NCBI GenBank assembly: GCA_020205615.1
Contig: CM035167.1
Location: 140,940,568 to 141,004,567 of the forward strand
DNA from: Panax quinquefolius
Lineage: Eukaryota; Streptophyta; Magnoliopsida; Apiales; Araliaceae
Reading direction: 5' to 3'
Length of the DNA stretch: 64,000 nucleotides
A model generated the notes under the pieces. It was not told the origin of the DNA. It saw only the letters and a program-made list of their open reading frames with translations, and did no database searches. Of the stretch, positions 1 to 10,499 are shown one piece after another; the first letter of the stretch is position 1; each line of letters starts with the position of its first letter. The translations under genes and the position numbers were made by a program.

Positions 1-567
1 AGTGATGCGGGGATGATTAGATGATGTGGATTATTTATTAAATTTGAGTCTCGGCTATAAAAAATTGATGAAAACCTTTTAAAACCTAAAAGATAGTAGA
101 CTTTATTTCTACTTGACTCTTTTAATGGATTGCTTATTCATTGCAGATTAAACTTGTTGTCTATTGTATTTTATCGGTTTAACAACTTTGTTGAAGGCTA
201 ATGATAATTTATTCTCGCATTATCTTAGTCATAATATTTCTTCTTGGGCTAGTTGAGCTCACCCTTTCTTTTCCTTTGTTCTCTTGAGGAAATGAGAACA
301 TAAATTTGAGACGAGTCGGGGAGCGGAGTAATGGTCGAGAGGATAGCATTAGTAGTCCTCACTATTACGTGAAATAGTGTGATAATAGTTGTAATGAGGA
401 CTCCTTTTGAGTTTGTATAATATCTAGTAGACAATATTTGTATTCAAACTCACGGTTTATGTCGTATGTATGTAAGACAGTTATATTAGTAAGTTGTATT
501 TGAATTTATGTACCATATAAGTGGCGACCCAAGATGGGTGGCGTATACCTAATTTTGGGGCGTCGCG
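1..567 (+). mobile_element. Element A: 3' part of the 5' LTR (cut by window edge)
   Basis: This stretch aligns almost base for base with 6695-7271, the end of the complete LTR downstream, and stops just before a primer-binding site. It includes the LTR end with the 'cccaagatggg' motif and a terminal 'ggggcgtc'. The rest of this LTR lies before the window. The expected terminal CACA reads CGCG here, one of many differences at C/G-containing sites between copies. Confidence 0.9.
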
Positions 568-569
568 GT

Positions 570-582
570 TGGTATATCGAGC
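570..582 (+). other. Element A primer-binding site (initiator tRNA-Met type)
   Basis: The sequence reads TGGTATATCGAGC immediately after the LTR end. The plant Ty3/gypsy PBS complementary to the initiator tRNA-Met 3' end is TGGTATCAGAGC, and an undamaged version (minus strand) lies at 33703-33716. The change falls on the CAG triplet. Confidence 0.75.
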
Positions 583-751
583 TTAGGGATATGATCTGGC
601 TAAGATGTGAGAATAAGTACTAGGGAGGAGAGGCAGAATACCTTCGCTAGTATGACCTACCTAAGTTTATTTGGTATTTGATTGGTCGGTCGTAGTATAG
701 TGATAATATGTTGCATGTCAATTAACCCTTATTTTGTGGCGGTGTTTGAAA

Positions 752-1860
752 ATGGCATCAGAGAATGTTGAGAATAGCAATGGAGCGCAGGAGGCTGTTG
801 ATTCTCCACGGATCAATAATCGGGACAATGTGCAACGGGATGGCGATAATCCTCCCGTAAACAACAACAACGATCAATTGAATGACGACGATGACGTTTA
901 AGAAGTTTTAGAATTCATGCAACATCAAAGCGAAAAGCGACTCACATCCAAAGCGTGGGGTGGAAACACGGAAAACTCTCGGGCGATCACCATTAAACAA
1001 TTCAGGAGCTGGGACCACCGGAGTTTAAAGGAGAGCCAAAACCACTTACGGCGGAAGCATGGATAAAGCAGATTACAAGATATTTGATGTCTTGGGATGC
1101 TCGAGGAAGCAAAAGGTTCCTTTGCCGCCTTTATGTTCTTGTGAGAGAAGGATTCTTGGTGCGAATTCCAAAAGCGTACTCAACTTCTTTGTCTTGAAGA
1201 TATCTTGGGAGAAGTTCAGGAGGCATTCAACGACAAATACTTTCTGAAAGTATTCGCCACATGAAGGAGGTGGAGTTTATCAAGTTGGAACAAAACAATA
1301 TGGCCGTGTAATGTCATGATACGAGGCAAAATTTGCGGAGTTATCACGGTTTCGTCCCACTTGGTGGATAATGAAGAGAGAATGACGCGAATGTTTTTAA
1401 GAGGTTTGAAGCGGAGATACGTCAACATCTTATTTCTCATAAAGCGTGTTTTTATTGAGATGTTGTAAATAGGGCTCGATTAGTGGAAGCGCGATAACGA
1501 GTCAACTTAACTAAAAAAGAGAGCGCGTAGGTAAAATTATAATACCGGTGAGAGTAGTCATCGAGCGGTGACAACAAGCGTGAGAGGAATCAACGGGCGG
1601 ATATGGTAACCACTTGGTGGTAATCGGGGCCAAAACAATAAGAATGGACATTTCAAGAAAAGGAGATTCAACAATGATGGAAGGGCGTCGACCAACAGAT
1701 TGTTGTTAAGGAAGGAGAAAGACCACTATCATATGCTTCAAATGCGGAGGAGAGGACACGTCGTCGATCAAAGCTGCCGCCATGCAAAGTCAAAGCATGT
1801 TATAATTGTGGAAGAGAATGTCACTTAGCTCGATTTTTGTCGTTTCTAGAAGACAAATTC
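752..1860 (+). pseudogene. Element A gag remnant (capsid domain and zinc knuckle, frameshifted)
   Basis: An ATG at 752 opens a short acidic N-terminal region that stops near 900. In other frames come recognisable plant Ty3/gypsy Gag segments. Around 1018-1080 is a PPEFKGEPKPLTAEAW-like stretch. Around 1200-1445 is a segment resembling FNDKYF, FIKLEQ, LVDNEERMTRMFLRGLKR and the related capsid core. Near 1734-1815 is a zinc-knuckle-like CFKCGG...GHVVDQSC. No single frame covers the gene, so it is broken by several small indels. Some of these could be consensus errors, because they lie close to CAG/CTG sites. In life Gag would form the virus-like particle. Confidence 0.75.
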
Positions 1861-1950
1861 AACTAGGATGGAGGCACCAAAGGTCATCCCCCAGACAAAC
1901 CAAAGCCATTAGTTTAAGAGAGCATTTTTTTTTTTCTCGTGACGAGGAAC

Positions 1951-2700
1951 TGAATAAAATTATCACGGGTAAGTTAATCGTAAGCTCTTGCAAAGTCTAT
2001 ACCGTGTTAGATACCAGTTCTATCCACTCTTTTATTTCACCTAGTTGTGTTCAGCGTTTAAATTTGACTCAAGAAGAAGTTAAACTTTGACTTATTGGTT
2101 GAAACCGTTAGTAGAAGCCTTCGTTACGCTCTACTATTTTTAAATCTTGTTTGATTCAAATAAACATTTTCACGTTACTGTCGATCTTATCTTTTTGAAA
2201 ATATTTGCCTTTGATGTGATTTTGGAATCAATTGGTTAGCTACTCATCATGCTTTTCGTAAGGTTGTTAGTTTTTATATTTATAACAACCACATTATGCG
2301 AATTCAAAGTAACCAAACCCTAAAGTTAATCATTGTCATATCAACCATAAGTAAGTAAAGAGCCCCGAACCTTTCGTTGATTGACTTCCTTGTGTGGAAT
2401 GCACCAAAGCCCAGGACTTTCTGTAGGCAACATCGTGAATGAAGATGTCAAGTTTATAGGTATCATTGTGAGGTCTTATCTAGGTTAAGGGATAGAAGTC
2501 ACGGTTGGTATCAATGTGATGTCTTATCCAAGTCTTGGATGAGATTCAGTTTTGAATGATATTTCTATTATTAATAAATTTTCTGGCATATTCTTAAAGA
2601 CTTCTTAGCCTACTTAGAGCGTGAAATCGAATTTTGTATTGACCCCAGTACAAAAACCCATTTCTTAAACCCTCAAATATTTCTTCAACTAAAAGGATGC
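1951..2700 (+). pseudogene. Element A aspartic protease remnant and start of reverse transcriptase
   Basis: Around 1965-2085 the frame reads like the retroelement protease, with VLDTSS where active enzymes have the catalytic D-T/S-G triad, followed by IHSFIS. A further piece near 2185-2250 resembles the protease C-terminus (DLI...FAFDVI, W-L). Near 2605-2690 the segment EREIEFCIDP matches the linker before reverse transcriptase in Ty3/gypsy Pol, and then coding similarity ends. No catalytic RT (YxDD), RNase H or integrase follows before the LTR, so the element is non-autonomous. Confidence 0.7.
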
Positions 2701-3970
2701 ATTTACGTGGATTATGATGAAAGTCATAATAAAAGCATTGGACTAATGAAAATCATGGGTATCGTGGTATTAGTAAGTGTTATAATGAGTTATGTTGGTT
2801 AGTATGTGAAAACATGAAAGTTTCTTAGAAATCACAAAGAGTTGAAAATCGATTTTGGTGAAAAGCGTAACATGAAATTCAATTGACCATATCTCCTATT
2901 ATATTTTGAATTTTTGAATGTGGTCAAGTCCTAGAGTTAGATCTATGAGTTACCTAACTAATCCAAGTGGAATTACTGGAAAAGGTGTTGTAGATTTTTG
3001 TGTGGACTGATTTTAGCAAAGGAGTGCAAAGCTGCAAAAACCGAAAAAGCTGCTGCCATGATTTTAGAGGGGCTGTTTCGGCCACTTAAATTATGAGAAA
3101 AATTCTGGCCTTTTGGGACATGAAAGTATATGGTATAAAGTACCTCCTGTCCAAAAATGAGCTCATTTCGACTTAAAATGAGCAAGTTATGACTATTTCA
3201 ATATTTAGGTTTTTAAATGAAAAACGCTATATAGGAGTTCTATAACTCTCGATGACTATGAAATTTAAAATGGAGGCTCACATTAACATGTGTAAGGTTT
3301 TGCCAAGATTTGGGAATTTTGGAGTTAAACTTGAGGTAGCTAATTTCTTAAGGAATTAATTAGAAATTGATTTTTGAAAAATAGTAAATGAATTTTAAAA
3401 ATTCGAGAAAAATATATTTTCATTATGAGACTATATTATGCTAAATCCCAGAAAAGAAATATTTTTGGGACTGATTTGGTATTGTTCATGAAAATAGTTT
3501 AATTCTGAACATATGAGTTAAATATGTTATGTGAAATATGAAAGTTGAAAATAGGATTTTATGGTAGAGAATCCTATATAGAGTATATGCATATTTTTTG
3601 ATGAGGATTTGATCATTGGTGATGATATCTTATGAGTATGGCATTTTGAATGATTAAATGCATAATATGGTAAAAGCGTAAACAATTGAAATAAATTGTT
3701 TATAAATTTAAGAAGTGATTTAAATATTGTTATAATATTAATGATATTAGATTATAAGATTATTAAGTGATTGATAACATGGGGATATTCTTGAATCTGG
3801 ATAAATTATATTATAAATGTTTAATATTTATCCTTTATCTCATTTGATTGATTCTTTATATCATTGACATGATCCTCATGCTCATATTATTATGTTGAAA
3901 GTCATTTGTGGCTCACGTGCGTAGATGGACTTGGTATGATTATGACCGAGGGATTGTTCGGTATAATCAT
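2701..3970 (+). mobile_element. Element A internal non-coding tail
   Basis: No coding similarity is visible. The stretch is present, reverse-complemented and highly similar, in the two internal regions of the B array (about 24060-25330 and 30770-32060), so it is a conserved part of the element family rather than host DNA. It is AT-rich and becomes more so toward 3700-3900. Confidence 0.75.
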
Positions 3971-3972
3971 AA
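3928..3972 (+). repeat. Hairpin module (ATGATTAT...ATAATCAT)
   Basis: An 8-bp arm ATGATTAT and its complement ATAATCAT enclose a second inverted pair CCGA/TCGG, giving a perfect long stem with a short loop. The same module recurs at about 4467-4508, 6518-6556 and 6624-6660, and in the B copies. Confidence 0.75.
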
Positions 3973-3977
3973 TAGTA

Positions 3978-4350
3978 ATTGAAAAACACGATTATCTTTG
4001 GTAGTAGTGCATGGATAATTTGTTGTCGTGTCATGATATCTTAATGAATACACGATTATCTTTGGTAGTAGTGCATGGATAATTTGTGGTCGTGATCTTA
4101 ATGAATATGAATACGATTATCTTTGGTAGTAGTGCATGGATAATTTGTGGTCGTGATCTTAATGAATACACGATTATCTTTAGTAGTAGTGCATGGATAA
4201 TTTGTGGTCGTGATCTTAATGAATACACGATTATCTTTGGTAGTAGTGCATGGATAATTGGATAATTTGTGGTCGTGATCTTAATGAATAATACGATTAT
4301 CTTTGGTAGTAGTGCATGGATAATTCGTGGTCGTGATATCTTAATGAATA
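3978..4350 (+). repeat. Tandem array, about 57-bp unit, 6 copies
   Basis: Roughly six head-to-tail copies of a unit containing 'gattatctttggtagtag', 'tgcatggataatttgtgg' and 'tcgtgat', then 'taatgaata'. Unit length varies by a few bases. Within each unit, ATTATC and GATAAT form an inverted pair around the core. The B internal regions carry the same unit in about 15 copies. Confidence 0.85.
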
Positions 4351-4529
4351 TCCTTGGCTTTGTAGGCGGGGATGATTCGATGATATGGATTAATTATTGA
4401 AATTTGAGTCTCGTGATGAAATATTAATTCATGGATGTGGTAAAAAGTCATCTTTGGTAGTAGTGCATTGATAGACTTGGTATGATTATGACCACGGATT
4501 ATTCGGTATAATCATGATCGTAAACACGA

Positions 4530-4720
4530 ATATCCTTGGCGATGAAGTGCATGGATAATTCGTGGTTGTGATACTATTAAAAATTGCTCTCGGCATTATT
4601 GGTTTTCTGATTGTATATCTTTGCTTTGTAGTGCAAAGATGAATTGTTAATAAATATCTTTGGCTGTAGTGCAGAGATGAATTGTTAATGAATATCTTTG
4701 GTGGGATTGCAAAGATGAAT
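4530..4720 (+). repeat. Degenerate hairpin modules with stems ATCC/GGAT and ATCTTTG/CAAAGAT
   Basis: Several units of the form stem, TTGG-like core, GTAGTGC-like loop, complementary stem. Near 4533 the arms are ATCC and GGAT. Near 4616 and 4691 they are ATCTTTG and CAAAGAT. At 4653 the right arm has one mismatch (CAGAGAT). They resemble the units of the 57-bp array and of element C's LTR but with different stem bases. Confidence 0.6.
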
Positions 4721-4810
4721 TTAATGTTTTCAATGATAAAGGTATTCAAGGTATCCTCACCTCTTTATCATACCAGTGCATACCCTAATTTCGAGGCGAG
4801 AAATTCCATA

Positions 4811-4821
4811 AGGAGGGAGAT
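4811..4821 (+). other. Element A polypurine tract
   Basis: The purine run aaggagggaga lies directly before the 3' LTR start TGTGAGACC, where plus-strand priming occurs in LTR retrotransposons. The same tract is found in the B copies (minus strand) and before element C's 3' LTR. Confidence 0.85.
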
Positions 4822-5553
4822 TGTGAGACCCCATATTTTATCAATAAAGATTTAAATTTTTGTGAAATAATTTTAATATTATGATGTGAATTTGAGATAA
4901 TATTATAGTTGTGGGTAGTATTTATAAATTTTGCAAAGTATGCAAGTGGTTATATTATATTCGATTGGTGGGGAATATTCGATTTAGCGAGGAATATTAA
5001 ATCAACGGCTCAATCATTGGTGGACCCTAATGAAATTATTATCGGATTGAAAGCGACAAAAATATTTTATTGAAATAACGACGGAAGTTTTTCTGGTTGA
5101 TCTTTGTTGAACTACTTAGTAGTAAAAGAAATGCGATGTGTCGTGTGGTTGCGTAGTAGCTTACGGTATTGATTATTGATGCTTATGTGAGAAGTCACTC
5201 GGTTTGATTCCATTATTGTCGATTAATAATATGAATTATTATAGCGATAATGACGTTTTGTTTTATTAGTATTATTAACGTAATAAAAAGCGAAACATCT
5301 TTTTATATAAAGCAGAATACTTTATTAAAGTTATTACATAAATAGAATATATTATATTTTATTATGCATAGTGTTGCATAGTGTTTTGCATAGTTTTTGC
5401 ATAGTAGCATGTTTTGCATAGTAAAATGTTTTTATATAAATAGAATATATGATATTTTATTTAAAAGATTTTGCTTTAAATATGGGATAGTCAGATTAAA
5501 GTAAATCAATCTGGACCGATTCATGGATTAATTACTTATGCATTCCATTTTCC

Positions 5554-5562
5554 TATAAATAG
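5554..5562 (+). promoter_or_regulatory. LTR TATA box (U3/R boundary)
   Basis: TATAAATAG sits in an otherwise conserved stretch, followed by GAAGCTC and an AG/CT-rich leader. It is the likely core promoter for element transcription. The equivalent TATA box occurs in each B LTR on the minus strand and, in different flanks, in element C. Confidence 0.7.
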
Positions 5563-5769
5563 AAGCTCATTCCTTCATTATTTTCTTACGAATTCACTTT
5601 GAAACTCTAGAGAGAAATTATAGAGAGAAGCTATAGAGAGAAAATCTATAGAGAGAAAGAAGAAGAGTATTTCGCTACTTCACTTTGCCGATATTGAGTT
5701 CTTCTAAGGTAGGGAATATTATTTGTTGTACTGTAAAGGGTGTTATTCTTTTGTATTCATGAAGAGAAC

Positions 5770-6250
5770 TTACATTGTTATTCCATTGTTTATTATTACA
5801 TTGGAATAACTTTTGTAAAAGTGGTATACCTAAACATAATTTGTATATACATGCATACCCTATACTTGGTGAAATCCTTATATTATTCCATTCTTATTTA
5901 TTACATTGGAATAACTTTGTATGATCATGAATTCACTATACTTGGTGATCTTCTTACATTATTCCATTCTTTATTATTTTGTTGGAATATCACATGCATG
6001 TGTGTTTTATGGGACACAGTTCCATTGTTTATTATTCGCATTTATTATTACATTGGAATATCACATGCGTGTGTTTTACAGGACTGGTTCCGTTCCATTG
6101 TTTATTATTAAGCATTTATTATTACATTGGATCATCACATCGATTGTGAATTTCACGACTGGTTCCGTTATTATTATTACATTGGAATAACACATGCATC
6201 TGCAATCTTAGCGTGCGTGGTGATTTCTTTTGTTATTCCATTCTTTATTA
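5770..6250 (+). repeat. Imperfect repeats of TTATTCCA...TGGAATAA hairpins in the LTR
   Basis: About seven imperfect copies of a unit in which TTATTCCA, or a variant beginning GTTCC, is followed 15-25 bases later by its complement TGGAATAA or TGGAATAT. The units start about 215 bases downstream of the TATA box, so they would lie in the transcript leader. The same set is present in the B LTRs, for example 21310-21810 on the minus strand. Confidence 0.7.
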
Positions 6251-6517
6251 TACCCGGTTAGTTAAAACTTTGACTTTTATACTCCATGAAATTAGTGGAA
6301 TATCCTTGATATTTCGCTTCATCCAAATATCTTTTCATGGAAATATTCTTACGATCATTCTTGAATTTTACTCTACTAAAAGCGGTATCTTGTTGACAAT
6401 TTGGACGTTAATAATTCCTAGATAAATTAATTCTTGAACTTATTTTATTGAATTATTATGTCATCATCATCATCCTCATGTTATATTATGTTATCTTGAA
6501 ACTTACGTGTATAGATG

Positions 6518-6662
6518 AACTTAGTATGATTATGACGGGGATCATTCGGTATAATCATGGCTTGTTATAAATGATGTGATAAAAGTCCTCGATGGCTGTA
6601 ATGCGATGATGGATAGTTTTTGGTATGATTATGACCGAGGGGTGATTCGGTATAGTCATGAC
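6518..6662 (+). repeat. Two ATGATTAT/ATAATCAT hairpin modules in the LTR
   Basis: Two copies of the module described at 3928-3972, here inside the LTR. The spacer bases between the arms differ (GACGGGGATCATTCGG against GACCGAGGGGTGATTCGG) while the arms are unchanged. Confidence 0.7.
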
Positions 6663-7271
6663 CATTGATAATTTGATGAATATCCTTGGCCAGTAGTGAA
6701 ATGCGAGGATGATTAGATGATGTGGATTATTTATTAAATTTGAGTCTCATTTATAAAAAATTGATGAAAACCTTTTAAAACCTAAAAGATAGTAGACTTT
6801 ATTTCTACTTGACTCTTTTAATGGATTGCTTATTAAGCTGCAGTGATTAAACTTGTTGTCTATTGTATTTTATCGGTTTAACCTTTGTTGAAAGGCTAAT
6901 GATAATTTATTCGCATTATCTTTAGTCATAATATTTCTTCTTAGGTTAGTTGAGCTCTCCCCTTTTTTCCTTTTATTCTCTTGAGGAAATGAGAACATGG
7001 CGGGAGACGAGTCGGGGAGCGGAGTAATGGTCGAGGAGGATAGCATTAGTAGTCCTCACTATTACGTGAAATAGTGTGATAATAGTTGTAATGAGGACTC
7101 ATTTTGAGTTTGTATAATATCTAGTAGACAATATTTGTATTCAAACTCACGGTTTATGTATTGTATGTATGTTACTGATGATATATATTAATTAAGTTGT
7201 ATTTGAATTTATGTACCATGTAAGTGGCGACCCAAGATGGGTGACGTATACCTAATTTTGGGGGCGTCACA

Positions 7272-7975
7272 CTTGATCTTTAACAAATCTATAAGTTTGA
7301 TTCTAGTTTACTTTCACTTTTATGAGAACGGTCCGGATTAATTTCGACTTTTCATCTTGAAAGAAATTGAGTTTTAATCATGCATGGTAACGAACGAATT
7401 TTGACATTAACATTCTACAACATAGTAAAAAATAAGAGAAAAATATATATTTCACTAGTCAATCTATTCTGCATAAAATGGACACCGAAAGCAACACCTA
7501 TCTAACAAAATATAACTGATTTTGAATTTTTCGCTTATCCTAGTTAATCATCCGAATCGTCCAAAATTTAGAATAAATCCCACCGTCCATGTAGTGTCAG
7601 AGTAACGATACACACCTAATTTTTCTATATAATGCAATTCTCTTTACATATTTGAGAGGAAAAAGAAACATATGCATTCGGTATCTATCCATGTAAAATT
7701 TTGGTGGACAAATATAGAATTATTCACCATTTTATGTCACCAAATAATTAAGAGCTCTTTAACGGTTTACATAAATTCCAACTGGTGGTCTCAGTGTTTT
7801 AATGCAGAAAGATAGCCAGGCCCTCCTCTAACCATTTATGGATTGATTAAGAAAATATTCCCACAAAATTAATGCAAAAGTTGTCGGTTTTTAAAATCTT
7901 CAAATAACTCCTCAAACATTACACATACCATAATACAATAATACAATATATAGAATGAATTTGTACATTATCAAG
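7272..7975. other. Intergenic, between element A and the EPFL gene
   Basis: I see no gene here. At 7490-7610 there is a degenerate copy of a dispersed repeat with 'aatcgtccaaaatttag' and 'ataaatcccaccgtcca', found twice more at 19040-19320. The rest is AT-rich and presumably holds the 3'UTR and terminator of the EPFL gene on the minus strand. Confidence 0.5.
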
Positions 7976-8560
7976 TTATGGATTAAAGAAAGTTGACCCA
8001 CACTTGCATTTCCATCCTTCTGGTTCATAATTAGCATATTGGAGTCCCAAGTGGTCAGTTGTGGTGGGCACTTGAATGGCAATACATGGCCTGCAATGCC
8101 CACATCTGTCCTCACAATTTGGTGGTCTTGACCCAAGCCTGCTCATCCCTTTATACTCCATTGCTTCTTCTTTGCCCCTATTTACTTTTCCTCCCATCCT
8201 CTCAACTCCCTATAACCACATGAATCTGAGTTAAGTCACTAAACAGAGAGAAACACAGAGAGAGAGAGAGAGTTAAAGGGCACCTGTTTTGGGGCAAAGG
8301 CAACTTGAGGAGATTTCAAGATTTGGCTTTTGACTGATCATATACCAAGAAATGTTAGTATAATAACAATGAAAACTCAATAGAGAAAAAAAGATTCAAA
8401 TCAATGTGTAAAAAATTACTGTAGTTGAAAGATAATTACCTTGCTGATGAGCAGTATGATCAAATGGTGCAAAAGGCAGAGCAACTGTAGAAACCCAACT
8501 CACTATATACAGAGTAGATATCAAAAAGCAATAAATTCTTCTCTTCATCCTCACATACAT
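7976..8560 (-). CDS. EPIDERMAL PATTERNING FACTOR-like secreted cysteine-rich peptide (EPFL family)
   Basis: Three exons on the minus strand, 8440-8560, 8284-8333 and 7976-8209, joined at GT/AG sites in phases 1 and 0, give a 134-residue precursor. Residues about 6-28 are hydrophobic and look like a signal peptide. A short variable propeptide follows. The C-terminal domain (about residues 82-134) carries LGSRPPNC, then Cys 89, 93, 96, 99, 125 and 127, an AIQVPT motif and the ending GWKCKCGSTFFNP. This layout is diagnostic of the EPFL family, whose mature peptides are secreted ligands for ERECTA-family receptor kinases and modulate epidermal, stomatal or organ growth patterning. The TDHLG loop suggests the EPFL7/8-like group, but that is from memory. 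A second ATG at 8548 is an alternative start. The 50-nt middle exon is inferred from splice signals and frame only. Confidence 0.88.
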
Positions 8561-8589
8561 ATTGCCCAATTGATATTCTTTCACAGACA

Positions 8590-8630
<41 letters not shown>

Positions 8631-8830
8631 CTCTCAATCAGCTGGAGCTGGATAAAAGAGAATATATGATTGTTGGACAGAGTAAAGGAATGGTGAAAAG
8701 GGCTGGCTACAGAAAAGAACAGATAAGTAGTGTACATAAAGCAAGCCGGTGAACTTTCATTACTCAATCACACACACACACACACTAACACACACAGAGA
8801 CATATATATATATACACACACACACTTCAA
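8561..8830 (-). promoter_or_regulatory. 5' flank of the EPFL gene with TA and CA microsatellites
   Basis: Upstream of the EPFL start codon lie an (AT)n run at about 8591-8628, CA repeats at about 8768-8798 and 8813-8824, and a short TA run between the last two. No convincing TATA box can be separated from the repeats. Such runs are length-variable and commonly sit in plant 5'UTRs or promoters. Confidence 0.45.
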
Positions 8831-10462
8831 TTTCTGGTGAGAGATTTTACTTGACAAGAGGTGAATCTCTTTCTTGTCAAACAGTCTCAAGACTAACACT
8901 TAAATTTTCTCTGTTTTGACAAGTCACATTTCTATAGATATTTGCTATATACTAAAGGACATAAACAGTAACAATTCCCTCTCTCCATTTTCATCAGGGC
9001 TATACCCAAAAAAACAAACAATTTTGAGTTTTCTCTCTCATCCCATTTTAAGATATATATCTATATATACTACTGAAAAATAAATATATACTGATATTCT
9101 TGAGGAAGCTGATTCTATAAGGAAGCTGATTCTATAAGAAAGTGGGCACCTCCCATTTAATACAAAGTTTTTTGTTTTTTGTTTTAAATGAAAAATGCTA
9201 GAGACAAATGTAATATAAATTCTGGTTTGTTGGGATGCACAACTGCACATTGACCAGTTGGATCAGCACTGTGTATGGGTCAAAAATTGTGTTACTATGT
9301 GATTTATGACACTAGTGAGCAGTAGTTCAGAACAGACTTGAGAATACAGGGGAGTATTAAAGACAAGTCCTTTTTACAGTTTTACTTCTTTCCAACAAAT
9401 GATCATTTCCCAAAAAAAAAAAAAAAAAAAAAAAAAAACTTGGGAAACAAGCTCTGTTTTGACAATCTTTAAAGAAGATATTCTTGGAATTTTACTTTGA
9501 CAATTGGTTTGATGAAAAATTGGTACAATAAAGTTGGTTTGATGAAAAATTCTGGTTCAGACTATAGAGCCAATCAGTTGTGTATATTTTTTATTGTCAA
9601 AATTTCTATGTACGCAGATCATAAATAAAACATATCTCTGTTCTCGTGTACGTACTATGTTGATTCTTTATCGTCCTAATATTTATGAGTTAAATTTACT
9701 AGTAACATAGTTTCAACTTGTTTGTAAGTTTTATTTGCAATAAGTTAAATAAATATATAGTAAAAAAACTATAGAATTTATTACAGTAACTTCACTTGTT
9801 TGGCCGTTTTAAATTTGTTGTTTTTTTGGGGTGGAGTGGGGTAAAGTGGAGTGGGGGTGGGCGTTAGGGGGAGTGGGAGGGGGGAGGGGTCATGTCAGGA
9901 ATATTCATCAAGCAAAAAGGGTTGAAAGAAAAAGAAAAATCTGTCCTGTTTCAGAAAATAGAGCTGAAAACATGAATCCAAGAGACCTCTATGATAAATA
10001 ATAGACTGCAAATGGAAAAACTGAGCCAAGAAATTTCTAGTCAGTCAACTGAGAACCCATTGATGTAGATGCCCAGCTGGACTTGGACACCTCTTCTCTC
10101 TAGCTGAGGATCTAGGAAATAGTAGAGGTTTTAATTTGACAAGGTTACAAGGACTATTAACTGGCCAAATTGTTACCAACACAAATATTTGAATTTTTTT
10201 TATGTTTTAACAGTAAATTCTATCATTTATTTTTTTCATAAGCAAACTTTAATTATAAAGTTTAACATTGAAAAAAGTTATTAGAAGAATTATGTGTGCA
10301 TATGCAGCTTAAAATGGTTAAAAGGAGGTTAATGCTTTTAAACAAAAAAGAAGTGTTGTTTCCTCTTGTAATAGTGTTATGGAATTCGATTATTGACATG
10401 TAACGAGAAAGGGGTGCGAGTTTAAAATTATTAATATAAAATTATCAAAAAAAAATTTGATA

Positions 10463-10499
<37 letters not shown>

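Larger units (their letters stand above)
4822..7271 (+). mobile_element. Element A: complete 3' LTR (about 2.45 kb)
   Basis: The LTR begins TGTGAGACCCC and ends GGGGGCGTCACA, giving the usual TG...CA termini. It matches the three LTRs of the B array (reverse orientation) along its whole length, and its last 570 bases match the window start. At about 2.45 kb it is long, as in Tekay/Del-type chromoviruses. No protein-coding function is supported inside it. The five bases after it (CTTGA) would be one half of the target duplication; the other half lies outside the window. Confidence 0.9.

Noticed and set aside
5740..6425. Open frames over the LTR leader repeats
   Set aside because: They are low-complexity (Tyr/Ile/Phe-rich), inside an LTR, and not conserved among the LTR copies. 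The matching ORFs at 21317-21845, 27819-28413 and 34745-35135 are rejected for the same reason.
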